Shown in pieces: positions 42,793-51,210 of a stretch of DNA of 64,000 nucleotides. Source of the stretch: Oscillibacter sp. (GTDB taxonomy: Bacteria; Bacillota; Clostridia; Oscillospirales; Oscillospiraceae); the NCBI RefSeq assembly GCF_028693505.1, contig NZ_JAQUVF010000007.1, forward strand, positions 1 to 64,000. Reading direction: 5' to 3'. The translations under genes were made by a program, and so were the position numbers. The notes under the pieces were generated by a model. That model was not told where the DNA came from. It searched no databases and saw only the letters and a program-made list of their open reading frames with translations. How positions within the stretch are numbered: the stretch's first letter is position 1; each line of letters begins with the position of its first letter.

Positions 42793-43226
42793 ATTGTTCG
42801 ATCCTCCTCGAGATTTTGAATGATCTGTTCCAGTGTCCCGCGCAGCGCTTCCAGCGCCTCCGGCGAGATGCCGCGCACGATCACCGCCTCCGCTTCCTGA
42901 AAGCTGCGGCGGAAATTCGCCTGCTGCTCCCGCCCCTTGTCTGTCAGGGTGATGAGGCGGCGGCGGGCGTCTTTTCCGCTGACGCTGCGCTCTACCAGTC
43001 CCTTTTCCTCCATCCGGTCCAGAATTCCGTTGGCAGTGGGTGGGCGCACCTTCAGGTACTCCGTCACCTCGCACTGGGGCGCCTGCCCGCCGTGATGATA
43101 GAGATACAGCAGCACGTGGGTCTGCGCCGGCGTCACGTCATAGTGGGACAGCCGCGCCTCCATCCGCTCCCGGGCCAGATGCGCCGTCCGCCCCAACAGC
43201 GGGCCCCACGCATTTAAATGCTCCAT
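42786..43226 (-). CDS. MarR-family regulator of the ABC exporter
   Basis: A 146-residue winged-helix protein: QCEVTEYLKVRPPTANGILDRMEEKGLVERSVSGKDARRRLITLTDKGREQ is the DNA-binding core and wing. It is the first gene of a MarR-ABC-ABC operon with overlapping genes. A palindromic site next to its promoter supports autoregulation. Such repressors respond to phenolic or lipophilic drugs; this is family knowledge. Confidence 0.92.
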   Translation of the reverse strand: MEHLNAWGPLLGRTAHLARERMEARLSHYDVTPAQTHVLLYLYHHGGQAPQCEVTEYLKVRPPTANGILDRMEEKGLVERSVSGKDARRRLITLTDKGREQQANFRRSFQEAEAVIVRGISPEALEALRGTLEQIIQNLEEDRTIC

Positions 43227-43258
43227 GGCCCTCCTCCTTTCCCGCCTCCTCGGTCAAA

Positions 43259-43276
43259 TAGTTAGTGTGCTAAATA
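43259..43276. promoter_or_regulatory. probable MarR operator (TAGTTAG-4-CTAAATA)
   Basis: An imperfect palindrome that overlaps the downstream edge of the -10 box of the exporter operon promoter. Confidence 0.6.
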
Positions 43277-43302
43277 ATAACACGTGGCGTTTCATTCGTC
43301 AA
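43274..43302 (-). promoter_or_regulatory. promoter of the MarR-ABC exporter operon
   Basis: TTGACG, 17 bases, TATTAT on the minus strand, about 50 bases upstream of the MarR start. Confidence 0.75.
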
Positions 43303-43599
43303 TGTCTAAATTGATGATATTTTTTGAACGATTCATGAACAAAATTTTGAAAACGTGTTGCATTGTAAACAAATTGTGAAGCATCGTCTTTCACCGTTGA
43401 CTTTCCCGGCGGCGGCCGGTATGATGACTTCAACAAGCACAAAGCTTGTGACACACACCATTTTCCCTCTCCTTTCTCTATATCATACAGCAAAGCGGAC
43501 GGTTGAAAAAACCGTCCGCTTTGCTGTACTGCCGCCACGGGATTTTTTCCCCAGCCGCGCAAAAAAAGACCGGCCAGATTTGGCCGGTCTTTCCTGCGC
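43303..43599. other. intergenic region with two terminator hairpins
   Basis: No supported gene. A stem AGCAAAGCGGACGGTT/AACCGTCCGCTTTGCT lies at about 43487-43525, and a second (AAAGACCGGCCA/TGGCCGGTCTTT, 43565-43592) closes the SDR gene on the minus strand. The 87-codon minus ORF at 43299-43562 runs through both stems and lacks a ribosome binding site. Confidence 0.6.
43561..43595 (-). terminator. terminator of the IclR-SDR unit
   Basis: AAAGACCGGCCA pairs with TGGCCGGTCTTT around a GATT loop; on the minus strand it is followed by TTTTTTTGCGC. Confidence 0.85.
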
Positions 43600-44409
43600 T
43601 CAGTATTTCGTATCGTATTCCCAGGGGGTGCCGCCGCAAAGGCAGCCGCCGTCGATGTGGTAGGTCTGTCCGGTCATATAGCTGGAAGCGTCGGATGCCA
43701 GCAGGATCGCCATGCCCACCAACTCCTCCGGCTGACCGCCCCGCTCCATGGCGATGCGCTCGCGCATGTAGGGCGCGCGGTTTGGACTGTCCCAGCTGAC
43801 CTTGGTCAGCTCCGTCATGATGTGGCCGGGGCTAATGCCGTTGCAGCGAATGCCGTACCGGGCGCACTCCACCGCCATGGACCGCGTCAGGGCGATGACG
43901 CCGCTTTTGGCGGCGCCGTAAACGGAGCAGCCGCCCAGCATGGCCGCGTCATTGTGGGAGCCGATATTGACAATGCTGCCGTTTTTGCGCTTGTACATCT
44001 CCCGGGCCACCGCCTGCGTCATGAAATACACGCCCTTGAGGTTCGTATCCATGATGCGGTCATAGGTGGCCTCCTCCACATCCAGCATTCCTTCCCGCTT
44101 GTTGATGCCCGCCACATTAAAAAGGACGTCGATCTTGCCGTAGCGTGCCATCACCGCGTCCACACAGGACTGGATGGAGGCCATATCGGCCACATCCAGA
44201 AAATGCGCGGACGCCTTTGCGCCGCCAGATTGAATTTTCTCCGCCAGCGCCTCGCATTTTGCCAAGGTCCGGCCGCACACGGCCACCTCCGCCCCGGCGT
44301 AAGCAAGTCCCTCGCTGATGGCCGCGCCGATTCCCCCCGCCGCGCCGGTGACGAGGACCGTTTTCCCCTCCAGCCCGAATACCGATTTGAGATACGTACC
44401 GTTTTCCAT
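43600..44409 (-). CDS. short-chain dehydrogenase/reductase
   Basis: A 269-residue classical SDR. The NAD(P)-binding motif is VLVTGAAGGIGAAIS, NVAGINKREG replaces the usual NNAG, and the catalytic residues are Ser (IVNIGSHND), Tyr and Lys (YGAAKSG). The sequence resembles gluconate 5-dehydrogenase and other sugar-acid SDRs. It follows the IclR gene after about 60 bases on the same strand, which suggests a regulated catabolic step. The substrate is not proven. Confidence 0.85.
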   Translation of the reverse strand: MENGTYLKSVFGLEGKTVLVTGAAGGIGAAISEGLAYAGAEVAVCGRTLAKCEALAEKIQSGGAKASAHFLDVADMASIQSCVDAVMARYGKIDVLFNVAGINKREGMLDVEEATYDRIMDTNLKGVYFMTQAVAREMYKRKNGSIVNIGSHNDAAMLGGCSVYGAAKSGVIALTRSMAVECARYGIRCNGISPGHIMTELTKVSWDSPNRAPYMRERIAMERGGQPEELVGMAILLASDASSYMTGQTYHIDGGCLCGGTPWEYDTKY

Positions 44410-44470
44410 TGCCAAGCCGCCCCTTTTCCTTTGTTTTATCAGCAGGCGCCGCCTTCGGGGCGCCGTCTGT

Positions 44471-45238
44471 TCATCCCCGAAATCCCAGCAGACGGGAAAT
44501 GTGCTGCGCCGTCTGGCACACCTCGCGGATCATGATCTCCTGATCCGCCCGCATCCGGTAATCCGGGCCAGACACGCTCACCGCCCCCACCGCCCGGTGG
44601 TTCATATCGCAGATGGGCGCCGCCACGCAGATCAGCCCCTCCTCGATCTCCCCATTGTCGATGGCATAGCCGTGAAGCTTGGCGAATGCCAGCTCGGCGC
44701 GCAGCTGCTCCGGGTCCGTCATGGTGTTGCCGGTGAGCGGGTGGGCCGCCTGACGCATCCACTGGCAATACTCCTCGATATAGCTCTCGCTCTGGCAGGA
44801 GAGCATGGCCTTGCCGCCGCTGGTGGCATAGGCCGGCGCGCGGCTGCCCACCTGCGTGTTGCAGACGATGGAGCGGTGGGTCTCCACCTTATCCAGATAA
44901 AAAATATCATGCTCCAGCAGCACGCTGAGATTGATGGTCTCCTGCAGCGTGTCGCTCAAGCGCTCCAGCTCCGGCCGGGCGGTGCACCGCAGGTCGGACT
45001 GGCCCAGAATCGCGCTGGAGAGCAGCAGCAGCCGCGCTCCGGGCCGATAGCTTTTGCGAACGGGGTCCTGTTCCAGATACCTGCGCTCCGTCAGCGTGGA
45101 AACCTGCCGGAAAACCGTGGTGGTGGGCAGGCCCAGCCGCTCCACCAGCGCCTTGAGCGTCCATTCCGTGTCGCCATCCATAAAGCATTCCAGTATCTGG
45201 AGGGATCTCAAAATACTGGATACCTGTTCTTTTGCCAT
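44471..45238 (-). CDS. IclR-family transcriptional regulator
   Basis: A 255-residue regulator: N-terminal winged helix (SILRSLQILECFMDGDTEWTLKALVERLGLPTTTVFRQVSTL) and an effector domain ending LRAELAFAKLHGYAIDNGEIEEGLICVAAPI...GAVSVSGPDYRM. IclR proteins typically control catabolism of sugar acids and aromatic acids. It is upstream of the SDR gene and 900 bases from the LarA/UxaA-like operon, which it might also regulate. Confidence 0.92.
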   Translation of the reverse strand: MAKEQVSSILRSLQILECFMDGDTEWTLKALVERLGLPTTTVFRQVSTLTERRYLEQDPVRKSYRPGARLLLLSSAILGQSDLRCTARPELERLSDTLQETINLSVLLEHDIFYLDKVETHRSIVCNTQVGSRAPAYATSGGKAMLSCQSESYIEEYCQWMRQAAHPLTGNTMTDPEQLRAELAFAKLHGYAIDNGEIEEGLICVAAPICDMNHRAVGAVSVSGPDYRMRADQEIMIREVCQTAQHISRLLGFRG

Positions 45239-45295
45239 ATTTCTCTCCGCCTTTCGTGCAAAGTACTCATTTTTTGCGGGGAATTTTATCGTTAC

Positions 45296-45324
45296 TTGAC
45301 AAGCCTACGTAAAAAGCCTATCAT
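45296..45324 (+). promoter_or_regulatory. promoter of the fabZ gene
   Basis: TTGACA, 17 bases, TATCAT, giving a leader of about 200 bases before the ATG. Confidence 0.65.
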
Positions 45325-45534
45325 AAATATACCACAATGCTGACCGCTTGTGAATATTTTTCTGTGCCTTTCCTCAAAATTTATTCCGCATCGTGGAAGT
45401 GCATTCCTTTTGTCCGGCGGTCGGTTTTTTCCCGGGTCGCGCGTCCTGTTCTGTTGGAAAGAACGCAGGGTCGCCGCAGATCGTCCGGATGGCGCAGGCG
45501 CCCTCCGGGCGCCGAAAATTAAGGAGGTTTCTTT

Positions 45535-45978
45535 ATGTCTGAAGTCAAAACACTGAGTCACGAGCAGGTGATGGAGATCATCCCTCACCGGGACCCCATG
45601 CTGCTGATCGACGAGGCCACTGAGTTTGTCCCCGGCGAGCGGATCGTCGCAAAATTCTACGTAGACCCCGCCCGTGAAATTTTTAAGGGCCACTTCCCCG
45701 GCGATCCCGTTCTCCCCGGCGTTTATTCCGTGGAGGCCGGCGCGCAGGCAACCGATCTGGTCCTCATGACCAAGCCCGCTTACATCGGCAAGACCCCCCT
45801 GTTCCTCGGCATCAACAACGTCCGCTTCCGGAAGAAGATTCTCCCCGGCGACACGCTGGAAATCCATTCCGAGCTTGCTTCCGAGCGGCCCGAAAAGGCC
45901 ATTGCCACCTGCAAGTGCGCCATCTATGTGGGCGGCGATCTGGCGGTGGAGTCCGAAGTCACCATCGCCATGCGCTGA
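45535..45978 (+). CDS. fabZ: 3-hydroxyacyl-ACP dehydratase FabZ-like
   Basis: A 147-residue hot-dog-fold enzyme that removes water from 3-hydroxyacyl-ACP in fatty acid synthesis. His53 lies in KGHFPGDPVLPG and Glu67 in VEAGAQ, the two catalytic residues. The latter segment reads VEAMAQ in typical FabZ. AAGGAGG precedes the ATG. It stands alone between strong terminators, not in a fab operon, so an accessory role is possible. Confidence 0.88.
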   Translation: MSEVKTLSHEQVMEIIPHRDPMLLIDEATEFVPGERIVAKFYVDPAREIFKGHFPGDPVLPGVYSVEAGAQATDLVLMTKPAYIGKTPLFLGINNVRFRKKILPGDTLEIHSELASERPEKAIATCKCAIYVGGDLAVESEVTIAMR

Positions 45979-45989
45979 GCAAATCCCGT

Positions 45990-46035
45990 TTTTAAAGAGG
46001 CCCGTTTCGCATTGAAACGGGCCTCTTTTTTATGC
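45990..46035 (+). terminator. terminator after fabZ
   Basis: AAAGAGGCCCGTTTC pairs with GAAACGGGCCTCTTT and is followed by TTTAT. Confidence 0.9.
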
Positions 46036-46041
46036 CTCGCG

Positions 46042-46083
46042 TAAAAAGCGTCCCCTGTACTTTCGGTACAGGGGACGCTTTGG
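46042..46083 (-). terminator. terminator of the LarA/UxaA-like operon
   Basis: AGCGTCCCCTGTAC pairs with GTACAGGGGACGCT around TTTCG; on the minus strand it is followed by TTTTTACG. Confidence 0.85.
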
Positions 46084-46095
46084 TTTTGGAAATGA

Positions 46096-47256
46096 TTACA
46101 CGTAGTTGCACACGCGGGCAATGGCCATCTCGGTATAGCCTAGAGATTCCGCCTTCGTCTGCTTGCCGCTGGCGACTTCCACCACCAGCTTCATCAACTC
46201 GTCGCCCAGGTCCTTGAGATCGCCGCCGTAAATCAGCGGAGAGGCGTCCACGTCGATGTTGTCGATCATGTTGGCATACGTGATCCGGTTGCCGGTGATC
46301 TTGATGACCGGCGCGATGGGGTTGCCGGTGGGTGTGCCCCGACCGCTGGAGAACACGATCACCTGCGCGCCGCCGGCCACCATGGCCGCCACGGAGGAGG
46401 GGTCGTTGCCCGGGGTATCCATGACCACGAGGCCGCTCTTGGGCGTCACCTGCTTGGCATAGTCATAGACCTCCATCACAGGGGTGTGTCCGCCCTTATG
46501 GATGCAGCCGAGAGACTTCTCTTCCAGCGTGGTGAGGCCGCCGGCCTTGTTTCCGGGAGAAGGATTGCCCTCGCGGACCTCCTCGCCCACCAGCTGGAGC
46601 GCCTTCTCGTAGCGATGTACGATGTCAAAAATGCGGTCCCGGACCTCGGGCGTGGCGGCGCGGCGGGCAAGAATGTGCTCCGCGCCGATAAACTCCGTGG
46701 TCTCGGAGAGGATGGAGGTGCCGCCGTTTTCCACCATCAGATCGCTCAGCTGACCGATCAGGACGTTGGCGGCAAGGCCGCTGGTGGGATCGGAGCCGCC
46801 GCACTCGGTGCCCACGATCAGCTCGGAAATCGGGAACTTCTCCTTCTGGAGCAGGGAGGCCTCCGCCACCATCTCCTTGGCAAAGCGAACCGCCTTGTCG
46901 ATGGCCTTGAGGGTGCCGCCGGCCTCCTGAATGATGACCTGCTGGAGGGGCTTGTTGGTGCGCTCCGCAATGGCCTTGACCACCAGATCCATCTGGCAGT
47001 TTTCGCAGCCGAGGGACACCACCACGGTGCCGTAAATATTGGGGTTTGCGGCGTAGCCCGCCATCACGTCCATGGTCAGCTGCTGGTCCGGGCCAACCTG
47101 AGAGCAGCCCTGCTGGTTGTTGAAGGTGACAGAGCCAACCACCTGCTGGGAAATGATGCGGGTGGTATCGGAGGCGCAGACACTGGCAGGCAGGATCAGC
47201 ACCTTATTGCGCACGCCCACGCGTCCGTCGGGGCGGCGATATCCGTAAAATTCCAT
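46096..47256 (-). CDS. UxaA-family lyase, large subunit (altronate/galactarate dehydratase-like)
   Basis: A 386-residue protein of the altronate/galactarate dehydratase C-terminal family: YRRPDGRVGVRNKVLILP at the N-terminus, conserved cysteines in QQGCSQVG, VVSLGCENCQ and VGTECGGSD, and VIVFSSGRGTPTGNPIAPVIKITGN near the end. Such enzymes dehydrate sugar acids with an iron centre. The SAF-domain subunit that is fused in altronate dehydratase is encoded separately just upstream (22-base gap). The sulfolactate sulfo-lyase SuyAB has the same split layout, so the exact acid is open. Confidence 0.82.
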   Translation of the reverse strand: MEFYGYRRPDGRVGVRNKVLILPASVCASDTTRIISQQVVGSVTFNNQQGCSQVGPDQQLTMDVMAGYAANPNIYGTVVVSLGCENCQMDLVVKAIAERTNKPLQQVIIQEAGGTLKAIDKAVRFAKEMVAEASLLQKEKFPISELIVGTECGGSDPTSGLAANVLIGQLSDLMVENGGTSILSETTEFIGAEHILARRAATPEVRDRIFDIVHRYEKALQLVGEEVREGNPSPGNKAGGLTTLEEKSLGCIHKGGHTPVMEVYDYAKQVTPKSGLVVMDTPGNDPSSVAAMVAGGAQVIVFSSGRGTPTGNPIAPVIKITGNRITYANMIDNIDVDASPLIYGGDLKDLGDELMKLVVEVASGKQTKAESLGYTEMAIARVCNYV

Positions 47257-47278
47257 ACTATTTCCTCTCTTTCAGACG

Positions 47279-47560
47279 TTACTTCAACTCTTCCCGGTGG
47301 TTGCCCACGTTGTGCTCGTGGACGTGTTCACCGGCCTTGATGTCGCAGGCGGCGACGCCGATATGCTCGCCGTACTTGACCACCGGCTCGCCCTTGGCGA
47401 TGTCCCGAATGGCCAGCTTGTGATAGATGGTGATATCCTGCAAAGCGGTGAGGCTCTCGTCTTTCCCGCCGCAGAGATAGGTCACGGTGTCGCCCTTGGC
47501 AATGGGCTCGATGGCGACGGCGACATTGTCCTTGCCGTCAATGATCATGGCGTTGCGCAT
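47279..47560 (-). CDS. UxaA-family lyase, small SAF-domain subunit
   Basis: A 93-residue SAF domain: DNVAVAIEPIAKGDTV, ITIYHKLAIRDIAKGEPVVKYGEHIGVAACDIKAGEHVHEHNV, the fold found at the N-terminus of altronate dehydratase and as the alpha subunit of SuyAB. It lies between the LarA-like gene and the large subunit gene. It should pair with the large subunit, forming the substrate lid or oligomer contact. Confidence 0.82.
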   Translation of the reverse strand: MRNAMIIDGKDNVAVAIEPIAKGDTVTYLCGGKDESLTALQDITIYHKLAIRDIAKGEPVVKYGEHIGVAACDIKAGEHVHEHNVGNHREELK

Positions 47561-47622
47561 GGTGTTGTTCGCTCCTTTTCTTGGGTCCGTGGACCGCAGT
47601 TTGGTGTTTGGCCGTATGTAGA

Positions 47623-48906
47623 TTAAAACAGATTGCCCGATTCGTCGAAGGGCAGCTCATAGGGCTCGGAGAGAATCTCAAGCTGGGGGTTGGCGCGTAC
47701 CAAGGGCAGCATCCCCTCGGAAACCTCGATATCGTCGATGTGGGCGGTATTGGGGATGCGGATCATCTTGAGATTGTCGGGGTCCTCCGCGTCCGGGCAG
47801 CAGCAAAGGGCCAGCTGCAGCGCCTCGCGGTCGTTGTCCATAATCATGGGGATCTTCATCAGGTGCAAAAACGTGTTGGTGACGCCGGTGGGATAGGTCA
47901 TCTCCAGCTTCATCTTGTTGAACAGACGCCGGGTGGTGACTTCCGCCAAACCGATGCCCTGGGCGTTGCCGTGAGTCTCGTCGCTCAGGTCCAAAACCAC
48001 CACCTTCTCCGCCTCGATGCCGCCGGAGCAGTATTTGGGCTGGACGAACCGGCCAGAGATATTGGGGTCCATGCCGTCGCCGGAGAAGTTCTTGCCGATT
48101 TTATCCACCACCAGCACGTCGCACTTGTCAAAGAGCAGGTGGGCGATGGTCTCATAGGAGAGGTCCCGGAGCTTCGGCTCCTCGTCGATGATCTCCTGCG
48201 GGCTCATGCCCTTGATAATGTAGGTCTCATCGTATGCGTTTTCCACAATGGCGATGCCGCCCAGCACAGGGCAGTTTTGCAAAATGGTCTTGCCGTACTC
48301 CTCCACCAGCTCGTGCATGATGCCGGGGCTTTGGTGGTGGATGTTTTCCGCGCCGTGCTGCTTGCCAAGGCCGATGGCCATCATCTTCATCAATCCGCTT
48401 TCATACCGCCCCCGGAAGGAGGTGTGGGGCTTGACGCGGTTGAAAAGCAGAATGCCGTCCGCCTCGGAGGCGTATTTGTCGATGCGGACGCTCTGACCCC
48501 GGACGCCGGAGCGTCCGATTTCCACCGTCTCCATGGAGCTTTTCACAGGGCAGCCCATGGCCTCCTCCGTGATGCCGTAATCCCGCAGGATCTGGCTTTG
48601 CCCCTGGGCGGTGGCGCCGCCGTGGCTGCCCATGGCCGCCACGATGTAAGGCTCCGCTCCCTTGGACTTCACAAAATCCACGATGGCCTTTGCCATGATG
48701 GCGTAATGGTTGATGCCGCGGCTGCCGCAGGTGATGGCAATTTTCTGCCCGGGCTTAATTTTTCCGCCGATCTCCTCCCGATCCAGTTCCCGGGTGAGTG
48801 TGGCGGCCAGCTCCTGCGTTGGAATATGGGTATCGTCAAAGTGCTGGCGAACCTTGACCATTTTGGGCACGGGAACATTGCGAATCAGGTCCGTAATTGT
48901 TTCCAT
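47623..48906 (-). CDS. LarA-like (DUF2088) nickel-dependent racemase/epimerase homologue
   Basis: A 427-residue protein. Conserved elements are AITCGSRGINHY, AAMGSHGGATAQGQ, NRVKPHTSF followed by SGLMKMMAIGLGKQHGAENIH, with candidate His and Lys residues for the pincer-nickel cofactor. Homologues of lactate racemase act on diverse 2-hydroxy acids. It is the first gene of a three-gene operon with both UxaA-like subunits, so it probably inverts a hydroxyl centre before dehydration. Genes for cofactor synthesis (larB, larC, larE) are not in the window. Confidence 0.78.
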   Translation of the reverse strand: METITDLIRNVPVPKMVKVRQHFDDTHIPTQELAATLTRELDREEIGGKIKPGQKIAITCGSRGINHYAIMAKAIVDFVKSKGAEPYIVAAMGSHGGATAQGQSQILRDYGITEEAMGCPVKSSMETVEIGRSGVRGQSVRIDKYASEADGILLFNRVKPHTSFRGRYESGLMKMMAIGLGKQHGAENIHHQSPGIMHELVEEYGKTILQNCPVLGGIAIVENAYDETYIIKGMSPQEIIDEEPKLRDLSYETIAHLLFDKCDVLVVDKIGKNFSGDGMDPNISGRFVQPKYCSGGIEAEKVVVLDLSDETHGNAQGIGLAEVTTRRLFNKMKLEMTYPTGVTNTFLHLMKIPMIMDNDREALQLALCCCPDAEDPDNLKMIRIPNTAHIDDIEVSEGMLPLVRANPQLEILSEPYELPFDESGNLF

Positions 48907-49087
48907 CTAAAATCCTCCTTTTCCGATTCGGATGCTTTGAAACCGAATTCTCGTCGGGGCATAAGCCGGTATCGTTTTCCATGTTTTTTTTAGGTTTCCC
49001 GCTTCTAGTTTACGGCCCGTTCGCCCGCTTGTCAAGCACTCCTGCGCAAACCCCGCGTCATTTTCATCCCCTCATGTAAAACATGGA

Positions 49088-49126
49088 AAAAGGACCGAAA
49101 CTCCGGAAAAGTTTCGGTCCTTTGTT
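49088..49126 (-). terminator. terminator of the SGNH hydrolase gene
   Basis: AAAGGACCGAAACT pairs with AGTTTCGGTCCTTT around CCGGAAA; it overlaps the stop region. Confidence 0.8.
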
Positions 49127-49962
49127 CAAACGGAATGGGTCCGCAGATACTCCACCCAGATGCGGCAGCCCGCGATATTCAGGTGGACGCCGTCGGAGGT
49201 CAGCTCCGGCTTTAAGCACCCGTCCTCCCCCGTCACAGCCTCCGCCACATTCAGATAGGGGCACTCCTTTTCCTGCGCCAGCGCCATCACAGCGTCGTTA
49301 TAGGCGAGGATGCGGCTATTATTCACATAGCTCTTCTTCGCCTCCTGCTTTGCGCTGACGGGCAGGAGAGATTGCAGCACCACCTCGGCCCCGGGGTGGT
49401 CCGATCGGATGCGGTCAATGACCTTGGCGTACTGATCGTGGAAGGTCTCCACCTTGGACCAGCCAAGCTCATTGACGCCCAGCATCACATACACGCGTTC
49501 GCACTCCGCCTGCGCCAGCGCGTCCAGAAGCGGAATCTTTTCATCAAGCTCCGTTTCCCATACATTTTTGGAAAAAACCGATTCCACCGTGGCGCCCACG
49601 GCATAGAGGAAGGCGCCCTGGCGCAATCCGCTGTACAAAAACAGGCCCTCCGTCCGGGAGTCCCCCAGAAACACCGCGCTGGTGAAATATGTATCCTCCA
49701 CAGGAAGGCTCTCCGGCACGGGCGCCCACGGCGCCTCCGGCGCCGGTGGGGCTTCCGGCAGTTCCAAATCCGCCGTCTCTCCGCTCTCTTCCGGCGGCGT
49801 TTCCGCCATAGCCGCCGGTTCCTCGGTCTGGAGCGCCGCCGGGGAATCCGCCGCCACGCCCGCCGGTCCCACCGGGGAAAGCAGCACCGCCAAAATACCC
49901 AGCAGCGCTAAAATCCCGGGCAGCCGCACCCTGCCTTTTTTCTTTTTCCGTTTCTCCGTCAT
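49126..49962 (-). CDS. secreted/anchored SGNH (GDSL-type) hydrolase
   Basis: A 278-residue protein with a Lys/Arg-rich N-terminus, a signal/anchor helix (about 14-34, LPGILALLGILAVLL), then a Pro/Glu/Ala-rich spacer (about 35-85). The SGNH domain follows: block I FLGDSRTEG (Ser), block III VMLGVNELG (Asn) and block V LTSDGVHLN (Asp, His). It should be an extracellular esterase, possibly deacetylating cell-wall polymers; the substrate is not predictable. The start is the ATG at 49962 with GGAGGGG upstream. Confidence 0.85.
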   Translation of the reverse strand: MTEKRKKKKGRVRLPGILALLGILAVLLSPVGPAGVAADSPAALQTEEPAAMAETPPEESGETADLELPEAPPAPEAPWAPVPESLPVEDTYFTSAVFLGDSRTEGLFLYSGLRQGAFLYAVGATVESVFSKNVWETELDEKIPLLDALAQAECERVYVMLGVNELGWSKVETFHDQYAKVIDRIRSDHPGAEVVLQSLLPVSAKQEAKKSYVNNSRILAYNDAVMALAQEKECPYLNVAEAVTGEDGCLKPELTSDGVHLNIAGCRIWVEYLRTHSV

Positions 49963-50083
49963 GCGTGCCCCTCCGTACCGCAATTTCTTCTCTACTATTA
50001 TAGACGCGCCAGAGCGAAAAAAGTCGAAACAAATTATGAAAAATCGGTATCAAATTGTTGCTCTTTATTTTCCAGTCTTTCTA

Positions 50084-50122
50084 AAAAATACCTGTGTCCG
50101 CCATGGCGGGCACAGGTATTTG
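50084..50122 (-). terminator. terminator of the nucleotidyltransferase gene
   Basis: AAATACCTGTGTCCGCC pairs with GGCGGGCACAGGTATTT around ATG. Confidence 0.8.
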
Positions 50123-50132
50123 GGCAGTCGCT

Positions 50133-51050
50133 TTACTCCCGGAGGCTGGCGGGATAGACGCCCTCGTTGTGAAGCTGCTCCAGCGCCGCCTTCACCAGTT
50201 CCCGGTCCTCATGATAGGTCATGCCAAACCATTTGTCCACCGAGTGCAGGACGGACACCTCCAGCTTGCCTTCCTTCATCTCCCGGTCCACCATCACCGG
50301 CAGCAGACATTCCGCCTTGAGATCCTCCCCCGCCTGCGTTTGGAGGAAATTTTCAAAATACGCCCGCAGCGCGGGGAAAATACTGGGCATGAAGCCCCAG
50401 AAATTCATGGAGACCACCGTATCCGGCGCCAAGGCCCGATCCTCCGCCAGATCCCGCAGCGTGCCGTCCTCATACATCTGCACCTTCAGCGCCTCCCGCA
50501 CGGAAGCAAGCTTTCCGTCCGTCACGGTGCACACCCCCCGGGAGACCGTGCCGTGCAGGCTGGCGGTGTTTTTCAGCAGATACCCAACCATGGTGGCTTT
50601 TCCCTCTGCGGGCAGTCTCACCAGCTCGTCATAAATGGTCTGGTAGGCGTCCAGGCCGTAGTAATCGTCCGCGTTGATGACGCAGCAAGGCTCGTGCACC
50701 ACATCCGCCGCACACAAGAGGGCATGGACCGTGCCAAAGGGCTTCGTTCTCCCCGCCGGAATGGAATAAAACGCCGGTACGGAGGAAAAATCCTGAAATG
50801 CATAGGCCACTTCCACCGGATTTCCGTCCTTATCCGTCTTTTTCGCGAGATACTCCCCACACAGGCGGCGCATCATCTCCTCCATCTCCGGTTTGATGAT
50901 GAACACGATCTTGTTGAAGCCGGCCCGCAGCGCGTCGTAAATGGAATACTCCATCAATATTTCACCCTGCGGCCCGATGCCGTCCACCTGCTTGCTGCCG
51001 CCGTAACGGGAGCCGAGACCCGCCGCCATGATGACCAGTGAGACTTTCAT
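50133..51050 (-). CDS. NDP-sugar nucleotidyltransferase family protein
   Basis: A 305-residue protein of the nucleotidyltransferase fold: VSLVIMAAGLGSRYGGSKQ (NTP-binding loop), KPFGTVHALLCAADVV, and INADDYYGLDAYQTIYD (metal-binding Asp). This subgroup of Clostridia probably activates a sugar-1-phosphate or a related phosphate with UTP or CTP. There is no neighbouring glycan gene to narrow the substrate. It is a single-gene unit. Confidence 0.82.
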   Translation of the reverse strand: MKVSLVIMAAGLGSRYGGSKQVDGIGPQGEILMEYSIYDALRAGFNKIVFIIKPEMEEMMRRLCGEYLAKKTDKDGNPVEVAYAFQDFSSVPAFYSIPAGRTKPFGTVHALLCAADVVHEPCCVINADDYYGLDAYQTIYDELVRLPAEGKATMVGYLLKNTASLHGTVSRGVCTVTDGKLASVREALKVQMYEDGTLRDLAEDRALAPDTVVSMNFWGFMPSIFPALRAYFENFLQTQAGEDLKAECLLPVMVDREMKEGKLEVSVLHSVDKWFGMTYHEDRELVKAALEQLHNEGVYPASLRE

Positions 51051-51142
51051 GCCATTTTCTCCTTATCGTTTTTACGCGCTCTTGCGCAACGGTTTTTGTT
51101 TTTCTTTACCATACCGCATTTTCCGCTTTTTTGCAACCACTC

Positions 51143-51170
51143 TTGACTTTTTTGCAAATGCGCTTATAAT
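51143..51170 (+). promoter_or_regulatory. promoter of the fur-znuCB-like operon
   Basis: TTGACT, 16 bases, TATAAT, directly followed by the Fur-box-like palindrome. Confidence 0.8.
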
Positions 51171-51193
51171 ATGAAAATGATTTTCATTTTCAT
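51171..51193. promoter_or_regulatory. Fur-box-like palindrome
   Basis: ATGAAAATGATTTTCATTTTCAT-type sequence covering the start of transcription; overlapping GAAAATGATTTTC hexamer units resemble the Fur box. It implies metal-responsive autoregulation by the following Fur-family gene. Confidence 0.75.
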
Positions 51194-51210
51194 ATTTGTG
51201 AGGTCGTTTT

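Noticed and set aside
43299-43562. 87-codon minus-strand ORF between the MarR and SDR genes
   Set aside because: No ribosome binding site, and it passes through two stem-loops; composition is not coding-like.
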